A DNA stretch of 64,000 nt, taken from positions 609,788 to 673,787 of the forward strand of contig KV748180.1 in assembly GCA_001692895.1 (NCBI GenBank), read 5' to 3'. The position numbers and the translations under genes were made by a program. Shown here one piece after another: positions 46,599-58,500 of the stretch (the stretch's first letter is position 1; each line of letters starts with the position of its first letter). Source of the DNA: Cenococcum geophilum 1.58 (taxonomy: Eukaryota > Ascomycota > Dothideomycetes > Gloniales > Gloniaceae). The notes beneath the pieces are model-generated. The model made no database searches. It worked only from the letters and a program-made list of their open reading frames with translations, and was not told the DNA's origin.

Positions 46599-47060
46599 AT
46601 CTTTGCTGGAGAATTAGGCACGACCGCGGATGCACTTAAGGAGAAGCTTTCTCTTATCTTTAAGATAGTAACCCACTGGAAAGCCACTCTACTTCTTAAT
46701 AAGGCGGACGTGTTCGTAGAATAGCGTGCTACTAATAATGTTTATTATAATGCCCTTATTTATATATTCTTGCACAAGCTTAAATACTATAAAGGAATCT
46801 TATTTCTTACAACTAACTAGGTAAAGACGATTAATAAAGCCATTGCAAGCAGAATACACCTCGCGCTTTAGTACGGCCCATTAAATCGGAATGCTTAAGA
46901 GGCAGTTTAAAGGAGTTTCCTTAATAAGGCGAGCACGATAAAAGGAGCCGCAGATTTCACAGAAAAGGACCTCAATATTTTGGTAGGGAAGGATCTTAAT
47001 GGCCGAGAGGTAAGAGCTTTTACGCCTATGGTAAAGCCAAGCTAATTAACTTTCTAATCT

Positions 47061-48059
47061 AGATTAAAAATGCTGTTTTTATGGCTTAAGCATTAGCTAG
47101 CTATAAAGAGACGTAAGTGTCCTTATTATATTTAGAATTCGCTATTAGTGCAAATGTAGAATTTCAGTATAATTTTATAGGAGAAGGTAAGTTTAACAAT
47201 ATACAGTCCTACGCTTAGCTCTCTTAAATTTACTAGGGTATTAGGGGTCTATAGAATGCATACCTTTTTAGCGTATAGGTAGATATACGTTTAGGATTTA
47301 GCTATCTTTTTCTTTTCTTCTTTATATTTTTTCCTATTTATACTTGTTAATAGTTGGAGGCAGTATATTACTTAACTATACTATTTATTGGCTAGTTATA
47401 TATATACATATATATCCTAATAACTTTATATTATATAGCTTTGACGTAACATAGATATATAGCCTTAATCCCAAAACGTAGAATCCAATATTATTAGATA
47501 GAGTTAGTTATATAAGTAAGTTTCCATTAAAAATAAGATAGAGAAACTGGAACTTTATTATTTTCCCAGATATACTATCTATACAGGATGGTGTAGAAAA
47601 TAAGGAAAGAAAAGCTAGTAATTTTAAACGGTTTTAAATAAAGTTCTATACGGGATAGAAAATAATAAAAGTATTATTTTTATAGCCACTTTTCCCGTAT
47701 AGGAGGATATTAAAAGAGGTATTTAAAAGCTGGATATAAAAAGAGAATTTTAGTAGAAATCCCGTATAAAATATTATCTTTTATAAATATATTTTTAAAA
47801 TGGAACACAAATTCCAGTTTCTATAAGATTTTTTATTAAATTATTCTATATGGGATATTATAGGAAATAGGATATAAAATCTAGGTAATTAAATTTTAAT
47901 ATAGGATTAAAATATAGTAGATTATTATATTTATTAGCTGTTTATACTATATAGATAAAATTAAAAACTGCGCAGGCGAATTGCTGGTGGATTTGGGAAT
48001 AGGAGAACGGAAGCCGCAGGGCATCGGTTCCTATACGGGAGAGGAAAACGTAGCTAGTA
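47061..48059. other. AT-rich intergenic region with recurrent cccgtata motif
   Basis: No gene seen after the end of the AAA+ gene. Between 47640 and 48040 the motif cccgtata or its complement tatacggg, or one-base variants, occurs at least five times in both orientations within very AT-rich DNA. Meaning unknown. Confidence 0.4.
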
Positions 48060-48836
48060 GCTCCCGTGTCTGGAGGAACGTTAGTTCTAAAAGGAGTTAA
48101 ATACCGCCCGAGGAAAAATGCCTGGAGGAACGTCAGTTCCGAAAGGAGTTAAATGCCTAGAGGAACGTTAGTGCCTAGAGGAACGTTAGTTCTGAAAGGA
48201 GTTGAATACCGCCCGAGAAAAAATTGGGGTGTGCTCGTCTTGCCCTCTTATTGGCCAAATCTTTCATCCTCTTATTGGTTAAATCTTTGAGCCCTCTTAT
48301 TAGTCAAATTTTCTTACCCTCTTATCTGTTAAATCTTTAAGCCCTCCTATTAGTCAAATCTTTAAGCCCTCTTATCTGTTAAATCTTTAAGCCCTCTTAT
48401 TTATCAAATCTTTAAGCCCTCTTATCTGTCAAATCTTTAAGCCCTCTTATTTATCAAATATTTGAGCCCCCCCCACTTATTAGATCTTTAAGCCCTCTCG
48501 TTTATCAAATCTTTAAGCCCTCTTATTCGTTAGATCTTTAAGCCCTCTTATTTATTAAATCTTTAAGCCCTCTTATTAGTTAGCTTTTTACCTCTTTAGG
48601 CTAATTAATATATTCTCTTCGGAATTTCTTCGCGCCGCCAGTATAGTCGGTTAGGAGGTATAGGTAGGAGAGGGGATCCTTAAGTGTATTCGCTTATTAA
48701 GATCGGCTTATTATTCGCTTAGGTGTAAACGTCCTATCTCCTTTGCAAAGTAGATTATAGCTTTAACCGCGCTAATGTTTAGGAAACGCCATAAAAACAA
48801 GGGTGTGGCCAGTGCGGGTCAGCCGCCCTCCCTACT
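48060..48836. mobile_element. TIR element copy A (left-truncated), with 25-bp minisatellite
   Basis: It shares its whole layout with copies B and C: ggaacgtTagttc-type units and taaataccgcccgag, then a 25-bp array, then a conserved block of about 245 bp. The end reads gggtcagccgccctccctac. The terminal inverted repeat partner of the right end is missing, so the left end is lost or lies in diverged DNA near 48000. No coding capacity. Confidence 0.75.
48242..48585. repeat. 25-bp minisatellite of copy A (about 14 copies)
   Basis: The unit is close to gccctcttatttatcaaatctttaa. Variation among units is mainly C/T. Confidence 0.9.
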
Positions 48837-49060
48837 TATAGTGGCGACACCTAGCACTAAATCACTTTAATTATCGTTACATATAAGCTGTAACTATACT
48901 TATATAGCTAACTACCTCCATATTCGCACTAGCACTATAGTTATAAATTTTAGACCTGTTTTAGACGCTGCTACTATCCCTAAACGTAATATACTATCTA
49001 CCTATCTAACCTTTACTCTTAATTTGCTAAACCAGCGATATCTAACATCGGCTTCTATAA
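48837..49060. repeat. Inverted repeat, left arm, around the HET1 segment
   Basis: The reverse complement aligns with about 53790-54010. Shared landmarks include cacctagcactaaatcactttaattatcgttac, read in reverse as gtaattaaagtaatctagaactagatgtcg, plus the segment around ctagtgtaaatgcggcgcta. Identity is moderate, with mostly C/T and G/A differences. The arms directly adjoin the facing termini of TIR elements A and B. Confidence 0.65.
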
Positions 49061-49719
49061 AATGTATATCGACTTTACCGTTACATCTTAAGTAGTGTTA
49101 ATTAACCGTATAAGAATACGTTAAAGAGGTTATATAAGGCCGAACGGCACTATAAAGTAGTATAAATGCACTTGGGCAGTGTTGAGGGCAGAGTAAGTAG
49201 TATAGTTAGGCATATGTGTGTGGGAGTAAGAGTAATTGCTAAGGTTTTATCCACAACGTAGGGCGTAATAAGAGGATACAATAATGTATATATAAAAGCC
49301 TTTGTAGTGTATATGTAGCGCCAAGCATATTTCTTAGTAGAGAGGGGCTTATAATTTATCTGCGCCCTACTTTATTTAGCTTTAATACTTTCCTAGCTTA
49401 TATTAGCGTTATGCGCATTATAGAGAATTAAGTGCTATAGCGTTAAGGGCGTAGTAAGCGTCGAGTTTTAGAGGTATTGCTGTCTTAGCTAGGCCTTACC
49501 CCGCTAATAAATCCCGCACAGTCCGTAATTGTAAACTTACTATAGTGTGATTTAATACTAATTGCTAGAAAATGGCGTTTGTATAGGAACAAGCTCCTTC
49601 TTAAATTTATAATAACTTTATAGACGTATATATAGAGCTTAGCTATCTAATACTAATTCTCTAACAGCAATCCTAAAATTTAGGAGGTATATAACGCTAT
49701 ATAAAAAGAAGAATAACTA
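49061..49719. other. No gene recognised
   Basis: AT-rich degenerate DNA between the left inverted-repeat arm and the 70-bp satellite. Possible coding remnants are too decayed to name. Confidence 0.35.
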
Positions 49720-51580
49720 CTAACAGTAGTCTGCTTATTGGTGTAGATAGTAAGTTAACCTATTTAAAATAGACGAGATGCAATAACTGCTAATCGTAGT
49801 CTGCTTATTAGTGTAGAGAGTAAGTTAACCTATTTAAGATGGATGAGATGCGATAACTGCTGACCATAGTCTGCTTATTGGTGTAAAGAGTAAGTTGACC
49901 TATTTAAGATAGATAAGATGCGATAACTGCTAACTATAGTCTGCTTGTTAATGTAGGATATAAGTTAACCTATTTAAGGTGGATAAGATGCGATAACTGC
50001 TAACTATAGCCTACTTATTGGTATAGAGAGTAAGTTAACCTATTTAAGATGGACGAGATATAATAACTGCTAACCGTAATCTACTTATTAGTATAGAGAG
50101 TAAGTTAACCTATTTAAGATAGATAAGATGCAATAACTGCTAACCATAGTCTGCTTGTTGGTGTAGTTAATAAGTTAGCCTATTTAAGATGGATGAGATA
50201 TAATAACTACTAACTATGGTCTACTTATTGGTGTAGAGAGTAAGTTAACCTATTTAAGATGGATGAGATGCGATAACTACTAACTGTGGTCTACTTGTTG
50301 GTGTAGTGGGTAAGTTAACCTATTTAAGATAGACAAGATGTAATAACTGTTGACCGTGGTCTACTTATTAGTATAGTTAGTAAGTTAACCTATTTAAGAT
50401 AGATAAGATACAATAACTGCTAACTATGGCCCGCTTATTGGTGTAGGATATAAGTTAACCTATTTAAGATGGATAAGATACAATAACTACTAACCGTGGT
50501 CTGCTTATTGGTATAGAGAGTAAGTTAACCTATTTAAGATGGATAAGATATAATAACTGCTAACCGTGGCCTACTTATTAGTATAGTTAGTAAGTTAACC
50601 TATTTAAAATGGATGAGATACAATAACTGCTAACTATAGTCTGCTTATTAGTGTAAAGAGTAAGTTAACCTATTTAAGATAGATAAGATGCAATAACTGC
50701 TAACTATAGTCTACTTATTGGTGTAGAGAGTAAGTTAACCTATTTAAGATAGACGAGATACAATAACTGCTAACCGTGGTCTGCTTATTGGTGTAGTTAG
50801 TAAGTTAACCTATTTAAGATAGATAAGATGTAATAACTGCTAACCGTGGTCTGCTTATTGGTGTAGACAGTAAGTTAACCTATTTAAGATAGATAAGATG
50901 CGATAACTACTAACCGTGGCCTGCTTATTGGTATAGAGAGTAAGTTAACCTATTTAAAATGGATAAGATACAATAACTGCTAACTATAACCTGCTTATTG
51001 GTATAGAGAGTAAGTTAACCTATTTAAGATAGACGAGATATAATAACTGCTGACCGTAACCTGCTTATTGGTGTAGGTGGTAAGTTAACCTATTTAAAAT
51101 GGATAAGATGCAATAACTACTAACTATGGTCTGCTTATTGGTGTAGTAGGTAAGTTGACCTATTTAAGATGGATAAGATACAATAACTACTGACCGTGGT
51201 CTGCTTATTAGTGTAGAGAGTAAGTTAGCCTATTTAAGATAGATGAGATGCAATAACTACTAACCGTGGTCTNCTTATTNGTGTAGTGGGTAAGTTAACC
51301 TATTTAAGATAGACGAGATATAATAACTGCTAACCGTGGCCTGCTTATTAGTATAGAGAGTAAGTTAACCTATTTAAGATGGATAAGATGCAATAACTGC
51401 TAACTATGGTCTGCTTATTGGTGTAGTAGGTAAGTTGACCTATTTAAGATAGATGAGATGCGATAACTGCTGACTGTGGTTTACTTATTAGTGTAGAGAG
51501 TAAGTTAACCTATTTAAGATAGATAAGATATAATAACTGCTAACTATAGTCTACTTATTAGTGTAGAGAGTAAGTACTTT
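49720..51580. repeat. 70-bp satellite, about 26 copies
   Basis: Units begin taagttaacctatttaagat and end near tagtctgcttattggtgtag. Successive taagttaacc blocks fall exactly 70 bp apart from 49751 to 51571, with no indel. Units differ almost only at C/T and G/A positions, as expected from RIP acting on both strands of identical units. N bases at 51273 and 51280. The array stops about 540 bp before the HET1 coding remnant. Confidence 0.95.
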
Positions 51581-52118
51581 CTTTTTAGGTCTTTAATTTC
51601 TTTACATATCATGTTGATTTAGGGCATGACTTTAGATATCTTAGACGCCTTTTATTAACAATCAGTTTGCTATAAGGTTTTTTAGCAACTAGCCCTAAAG
51701 CACATCTTCTAAAAATCCCGTCTCTGCTTAATTGTGTTTATACTGCGTAGATCTTATATCTTTAGACCACCCTAAAAGTGCCTTTAAATTACGCACTCTA
51801 AGAAATAATTGTCTTCTCTATAACCTGCTCCTTAATATAGTCCGGTGTAATTATAGTGGAGATTATTAACAGGTTCCTATAATTAGAGATGATTTAGCCC
51901 TTATAGTTACTACAGATAGTCTATATATTATTCGCCTTTATGCCAATCTAGGTTTGTCTTTACCCTCTTTTAATATATTTAACTATGTCGCTTACTACTT
52001 TATATTGGTAAAAGAACCATTAATAGATGGTAGTTACGGTATTGAAATTGGACCTCCTATTTTATAAACAATCAATCTCTTCCAAATTTGCAGTGCTTTA
52101 TACTTCCAGTTACTATAT
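51581..52118. other. Region upstream of HET1, start not determined
   Basis: This probably contains the promoter and the true N-terminus of the HET1 gene. Short plus-strand open fragments exist, but no motif allowed a start codon to be chosen. CA sites are fairly frequent. Confidence 0.4.
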
Positions 52119-53560
52119 AAATGGCTTTAGGAGTGTGACCAAAGTCATATATATAACCGGTAAACACAATACTAGCTAACAAGAGTCATTTTTATTAGAG
52201 GTCTAGATCCTAACAGATTGATACTTCAGGAGTAAGCGAGTGGAGAGGACTATTTTATGCTCTCGCACTACTAGGGTAATCTAACGGATAAGGAGAAGAA
52301 GCGGTTCTACACCACTCTAAAAAACTACCGTAATTAAATAAAGGAGGGATTCAGCTATAATGATTTACTAAAGACATTTTAAGATACGGTTTAAGTGACT
52401 CGAGAACTTAGTAAAGAGTACCTTTAGATTAATTCTCTTTGTATAATTTAAGGAAATAAGGAGGATTGGAAAAGAGAAGCTGGGCGCATAGAATAGGTCT
52501 TTACCTCTACCTACTATACCATTACCGCGAGTTCGGCGCCTAATTGGAGAGATGGCTTCCTTAAGCGGAACTTAAGTCCTTAGTATTTTTAGATCTAAAG
52601 TAGCTCCTATAGATAGGTTTATATCTATAATAACACACACGACTATAGTAAAGATATAGATGAAAGCCCCCTTAATAAGAGAGCTTGGGTACTATAAGAG
52701 CGAGTGCTGTCCTATAAAACTATCCATTTTTCTGTAAAATAGACGTATTGGGAGTGTGCGGAAGATATACTTTACAAAAACTTTATAAGGCTATAATGGT
52801 AAAGCTAAAGTTAAAGGTCATAGTAGAGTAATATACTCTAATATTATATTCTAGCCCACCGGGAAGGGAACATTTTATTCTTAATTTTAATTTTCCTAAA
52901 CGGCTTACGGCGTTAGGGTACGATTATACGGTTAACTTTGTCCAAATTCTTTTTAAGAAGTATTTACAATGCGGTCTTACCAATAAATCCAATAGGGATA
53001 CTGCGATCTTTAGCTTGGTCAAGCGCATAGAAAGTGCCTTAGACACTAAAGGAAAATACGGAGTATTTTACTGTTTTTTCTCTAAACTCCTTCTATAGAA
53101 ATGGTTTAATAGGGAGAATATAGATCCGATTTTTTACAATAGTCGAAGGGTGCCATCCTAGTCTTAGATGGCATATAATGGAGGAATTGATTTTATATCG
53201 GATTTGACACTTATAGTTCCGCGCTCTAAAGATCTCGGATTTGACACCAATCGAAAGGCGTTAGTCGTAAAAATTAGATAGTTTAAACATTGTCAAATAG
53301 AACAAGAAGAGAAAGAGCATGCTATTTTTGCTAATTTAGAAAGAGTGGGGTCTTTATAGTTTAATATGGCAACCAAAATTGAGTTTAGGCATTGTGTTGT
53401 CGTTAGGATGCGTAATAATCAGGAGGAAAACCCCCAGAAGACTTACTATATACTAGTTGTCCGAGAAAAACCACTAGAGAAGGAGTATAAAAGACTTAGA
53501 GTTGGGAAAGTTAAAGCACGCTATATATTAAAGGAGAGCGATACTAAAAAGCTTATGTAA
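52119..53560 (+). pseudogene. HET-domain protein 1 (heterokaryon incompatibility), RIP-degraded
   Basis: The first frame gives SGEDYFMLSHY*GNLTDKEK (family LSHxWG region) and DLLKTF*DTV*VTRELSKEYL. Next is *INSLCII*GNKEDWKREAGR (family WIDSLCIIQ..DW..EA.RM). YYTITASSAPNWRDGFLKRN and NKRAWVL*ERVLSYKTIHFS follow (WxLQExLLS region). A 56-bp GT-AG intron (52799-52854) then restores the frame to FPKRLTALGYDYTVNFVQIL. The C-terminus has RRVPS*S*MAYNGGIDFI and ends in the open segment 53366-53560 (MATKIEFRHCVVV) at TAA 53558-53560. HET proteins trigger cell death after fusion of unlike strains. About twenty RIP-type stops; start unknown. Confidence 0.92.
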
Positions 53561-53789
53561 ATTTGTTATTAGTTTATAAGTTAGTAGTTTTCTTACGAGA
53601 TATAATATAAGAGTATAAATATTAACGCTCCTAGGTTGTTAGCTTTAGTAACCCTTAATTAAAACAATATAGAGCTCCTCCTTTACTAATATAAAATTGC
53701 TAGTTCTTATACTCCTTAAGTATAGGCAATAGGTAAGCTTTAATACCTAGTAAGTATTACTAGTTCTTTTTAACAGCGAATAGGGCTCG
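53561..53789. other. 3' flank of HET1
   Basis: AT-rich, no gene recognised. Presumably 3' untranslated region and spacer before the right inverted-repeat arm. Confidence 0.4.
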
Positions 53790-54010
53790 TATATACCGTT
53801 TAATAAAAAGTTACTTATTAAAAGGTTAAGTATATAGTTGGATATATAAACGGAATATCGTATTTAAGGATAGCGGCAGTATTTAAATAGGTCCTTAAAT
53901 TTATAGAATAAGACTAGTGTAAATGCGGCGCTAGTTGGCTTTATAAGCATAGTTATAATTTATATATAACGGTAATTAAAGTAATCTAGAACTAGATGTC
54001 GCTGCTATAA
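53790..54010. repeat. Inverted repeat, right arm, around the HET1 segment
   Basis: Partner of 48837-49060 in opposite orientation. Together with the facing TIRs of elements A and B, the two arms bracket a 5.2-kb segment holding the 70-bp satellite and HET1. Confidence 0.65.
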
Positions 54011-55103
54011 GTAGGGAGGGCGGCTAACCTGTACCAGCTATACCCTTATTAAGAGTCTACTTCTTAGGATTAAAGAATAGAGGAAATAGGGGAACTATAG
54101 TTAGTGTTGGAATAAATGGTCTTAAGTGTGGTGTTATAGCGGTAATACACTACCTCCGCTGCTCGGCGTTTGACTTGGCGCGGTTACTAAGTTAACTAAA
54201 CTATACCAAAACCCCTAACCTATATCCTCGTCAACGGAGACATATTAAAGGTATAGGCGCTCCCATAGGCGGGTCTTCTATAGGGATTAGCACTAGCCCT
54301 ATAACTAGGGCTTTTTAACCCTAGGGCTCTTAATTACACCTACACTTTTAAATTTGGCGCCATTGACGTATTTTAAACTAACCCTTTTATTTATAGTCGT
54401 CGGAGTAGAGTTTCTTTAGGCTTCGCGAAGCTACCTTTAGGGGCGATCTTTTATACCTAGAGGAACGTAGTTCTAAAAGGTATTTAGTGCCTAGAGGAAC
54501 GTCAGTTCTAAAAGGGTTAAATACCGCCCGAGGAAAAATTGGGTTAGGCTCATCTTGCCCTCTTATTAGTCAAATCTTTTCGCCCTTATTGGCTAAATTT
54601 TCTCGCCGTCTTATCGGTTAAATCTTCTCGCCCTTTTATTTATTAAATTTTCTTACCCTCTTATTTGTTAAATCTTCTTCGCTCTTATTTATTAAATCTT
54701 CTTACGCTCTTATTTATCGAACCTTCTTACGCTCTTATTTATCAAATCTTCTCGCCCTCTTATTCGTCAAATCTTCTCGCCCTCTTATCCGCCAAATCTT
54801 CTCGCCCTCTTATTTATTAAATTTTCTCGCCCCTTTACTAGTTAGCTTTTTACCTCTTTAGGCTAATTAATATATTCTCTTTAGAATTTCTTCACACCGC
54901 TAGTATAGTCGGTTAGGAGGTATAGGTAGGAGAGGGGATTCTTAAGTATATTCGCTTATTAAGATCGGCTTATTATTTACTTAGGTGTAAATATCTTATC
55001 TCCTTTACAAAGTAGATTATAGCTTTAACCGCGCTAATATTTAGGAAACGCTATAAAAACAAGGGTATAGCCTTAGCGGGTTAGCCGCCCTCCCTACTAG
55101 CGC
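54010..55103. mobile_element. TIR element copy B (1.1 kb)
   Basis: Left end gtagggagggcggctaacc..gctatacccttatt pairs with the right end, whose complement reads tagtagggagggcggctaac..gctatacccttg, an inverted repeat of about 40 bp with mismatches. Inside are a unique left part (54050-54470), ggaacgt units, a 25-bp array (54557-54843) and a conserved right block. The left part aligns with 60400-60770 of copy C. A 44-bp segment with two near-identical gggctttt/agggct blocks (about 54255-54320) is missing from C. No transposase. Confidence 0.85.
54557..54843. repeat. 25-bp minisatellite of copy B (about 11 copies)
   Basis: Unit close to gccctcttatttatcaaatcttctc. The last five bases are cttctc-like here and ctttaa-like in A and C, so arrays evolved separately in each copy. 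Confidence 0.88.
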
Positions 55104-55529
55104 GGCTAGGTAAAGGTAAGGATAAGGATAAAGGCTTAGCAAAAGTAAGGGTAAAAGCAAAGGCGAAGGTGAAGACCTATAAGGGTATGGCTAGAGTAGA
55201 TCGGCACCCTCCCTTCTAGTACAGCCAAAGTTATAGTAGCACCGCTTAATTTAACTTTTGGTACTAATAAATTCCGCCACTTAAAGCGCGTAGTTTAAGC
55301 TACTTAGAATATTATATAGAGTTAATATCCTTACTTAACAGAGCGACTTAATAGGTTAGCGCCAGCCTAACGCCTCTTACTAGCGTATTTCCCGCCTAAG
55401 GGGGAAACTTATGTTTATATAGGTATATATCCCCCTTAACCCTCTATAAAATAGAGATATAAAGAAAATAATATATATTATATAGAAGGCTATTATAACC
55501 TTACTACTACTCTATTATACTATATAAGC
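55104..55529. other. Spacer with a purine-rich patch and a partial TIR
   Basis: A ggtaaaggtaaggataagg-type low-complexity run (55110-55175) is followed by aagggtatggctagagtaga and ccctcccttctag. This resembles the right terminus of the A/B/C family and may be a separate terminal remnant. The rest shows no gene. Confidence 0.5.
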
Positions 55530-58500
55530 TTTAACCCTTCTTTAAATTGGAGAAATAATATACCCCCTAATAAGTGTCCTAATATAATTATTGCATTCTA
55601 AATAGCTATATAAGTTGCTTAATAGTTAGGAGGAAGCTAAAGAATATTCCCCCCCTTTTTCTCTACCTAATTGTTTAACACAAATAGAGTATATAACTGC
55701 TCTAAAGAATCTAGCAATGCCTTAAGAGAGGATATATTTACTACTCCTCTATCCGTTTTAAGGTATTAACCTAAAGTGGAGAATAAAAGGTTATTAATAA
55801 CTATACCAATCTTAAGCATCTACAGCGCCACTCCTATAACGGCGTCCCAGAGCCTAACTATCTCGTCGCCTAAGCTTAACGCCACTAGCTTACCGTCTAG
55901 CAAGAAGGCCACTAACGTAACCGAATTTAAATAGCCCTTAAATATCTATAGTGTTGCTCCTATAACGGCGTCCTAAAGCCTAACTGTCTTATTATATAAG
56001 CTTAACGCTACTAGCTTACCGTTTAGTAAGAAGGCCACTAATATAACCTAATCTAAATAGCCCTTAAACGTCTATAGCGCCGCTTCTATAATAGCGTCCT
56101 AGAGCCTAACTATCTTATTATGCGAGCTTGACGCTACTAGCTTACCATCTAGTAAAAAGGCCACTAACATAACCCAATCTAAATAGCCCTTAAACGTCTA
56201 TAGCGCCGCTCCTATAACGGCGTCCTAAAGCCTAACTATCTCATTACCCAAGCTTAACGCCACTAGCTTACTATCCGGCGAAAAGGCCACTAACGTGACC
56301 AAATCTAAATAGCCCTTAAATGTCTATAGCGCCGCTCTTATAATAGCGTCCTAGAGCCTAACTGTCTTATTATACAAGCTTAATGCTACTAGCTTACCGT
56401 CTAGCGAGAAGGCCACTAACATAACCCAATTTAAATAGCCCTTAAACGTCTATAGCGCCGCTCCTATAACGGCGTCCTAGAGCCTAACTGTCTTATTATA
56501 CAAGCTTAACGCTACTAGCTTGCCGTCTAGCAAAAAGGCCACTAACGTAACTAAATCTAAATGGCCCTTAAACGTCTATAGCGCCGCTCCTATAACGGCG
56601 TCCTAAAGCCTAACTATCTTGTTATATAAGCTTAATGCCACCAGCTTACCGTCTAGCAAAAAGGCCACTAACGTAACTAAATCTAAATAGCCCTTAAATA
56701 TCTGCAGCGCCGCTCCTATAATAGCGTCCTAGAGCCTAACTATCTTATTATACGAGCTTAACGCCACTAGCTTGCCGTTTAGCAAAAAGGCCACTAACGT
56801 AACTAAATTTAAATGGCCCTTAAACGTCTATAGCGCCGCTCCTATAACAGCGTCCTAGAGCCTAACTATCTTATTATACAAGCTTAACGCCACCAGCTTG
56901 CCATCTGGCAAAAAGGCTACTAATGTAACTAAATCTAAATAGCCCTTAAACGTCTGCAGCGCCGCTCCTATAACGGCGTCTTAGAGCCTAACTGTCTTAT
57001 TATATAAGCTTAACGCCACTAGCTTGCCGTTTAGCGAGAAGGCCACTAATATAACCTAATCTAAATGGCCCTTAAACGTCTGCAGCGCCGCTCCCGTAAT
57101 GGCGTCCTAGAGCCTAACTGTCTTATTATACAAGCTTAACGCCACTAGCTTGCCGTCCGGCGAGAAGGCCACTAACGTAACCCAATTTAAATAGCCCTTA
57201 AATGTCTGTAGCGCTGCTCCCGTAACGGCGTCTTAGAGCCTAACTATCTTATTGCCCAAGCTTAACGCTACCAGCTTACTATTTAGCGAGAAGGCCACTA
57301 ACGTAACCTAATCTAAATAGCCCTCAAGTGTCTGCAGCGCCGCGCTTTAATTTACTTACACTTTTGGCTTTATTTGGATCCAAGTAGGGATATACTTCTT
57401 AAATCGTCTTTAAACAATACTCTTCTCTAGGGCGAAGATAAGGGCTAAGCAATATAGCTAGAGGGGTGCCTATTTAATCACTAATCAATTATATAGAATA
57501 AATCGCTTCGTATTATAAACAAACGCGTATAGGTTAGGACTTTTATTAGCCTAGGTATAAATTAGTTAGGATTACCTAGTATACTCTAATAAAGACTTAT
57601 TAGAATTTAAGCCTCCAAGAATAATATTATAAGAATCCCTTTTAAAGTCTTCCCTATCTAGCTAAGGGCCTTAAGCTAGTGAAGTAAATGCTCCTATAGA
57701 AACCAATAAACTTAGTCGTTATTATAGAGTTAAGCACTACCCCTTTAAAGATGCTGGACCTAGTATAGATATATATATTAAACTTCCGGAGGTATATACT
57801 GCTCTAATCGACTACTATTAACCCCTTAAGTAGATAAGCCTGGAGCGTAAACGCTATAGATATCTCTTCCTAGTTTGCTAGATATAAGCCGTATATAGTA
57901 TTAGGCTAAGGCTTTATACTATTGTCTCTTATTTACCTAAAGGGCTTAATTATAGCATCTCTGCTTATCTAGGAGGAAATCTTAAAACGAGGGATGTAAT
58001 AGGCGAATAGGAGCTCCCTAGTCCTTTAGTATGTTAAGTACTAAATGTAAATACTATAATCTAGAATTAATTGACTCCAGGCGAATATTAAGCAGTTTAG
58101 TAAGAGCGGTAGCAAAAAGCGGTTCTAATAGGATGGAAAGAGACCCGATTACCTATCTAAATATCTTAGCTAGCTTATCCTTATTCCGTTGGCCTATAAC
58201 ATTCTTAAATAAGTGCTGTAAGATTTAAGTGTATATCTCGTTAAGCTCCTATATTGGCAATGTGTATAGAATATCGTGCTTCTAGTCGTGATAACGGTCT
58301 AACCCATTACTAGGAAGGAAGAGGTGGAGAAGATCTTACGGTAACTATTGGTCGTCGCCCTTTATAAAGCGATATACTGTTACGGCATAGATAAACAAGC
58401 TTTTAGCTCTCTGGATTAGAAGATTAATCTTCTTATTACTAGGCCAATTAGTAGCGATATTTTTAAAGTCATCCCTTATCTCCCGGAATTTCACCTTTAA

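Larger units (their letters stand above)
44870..47060 (+). pseudogene. AAA+ ATPase (fungal DUF7025-AAA type), RIP-degraded
   Basis: The N-terminal part reads EDPKTKAIL*ASRLEYKTVN (about 44905). The DUF7025-like part has VNIKSKGL*DVL, PRYVKFNYSKEKIRLSETKYFHLDCCYFNFNGKVFREA (45612-45720, shown in pieces) and INPNYARL*INKS. The AAA core starts with Walker A GPPGVSKT (46481-46504; the second G of GxGKT is now S). It continues with GELGTTADALKEKLSLIFKI. Walker B is LLNKADVFV (46692 on), where the family has LLLDEAD, so both acids are lost. Then ILFLTTN*VKTINKAIASRI follows. Two GT-AG introns with consistent phase interrupt the core (46413-46479, 46550-46598). Family members couple ATP hydrolysis to remodelling of unknown targets in fungi. 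The gene is certainly dead. Confidence 0.88.
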
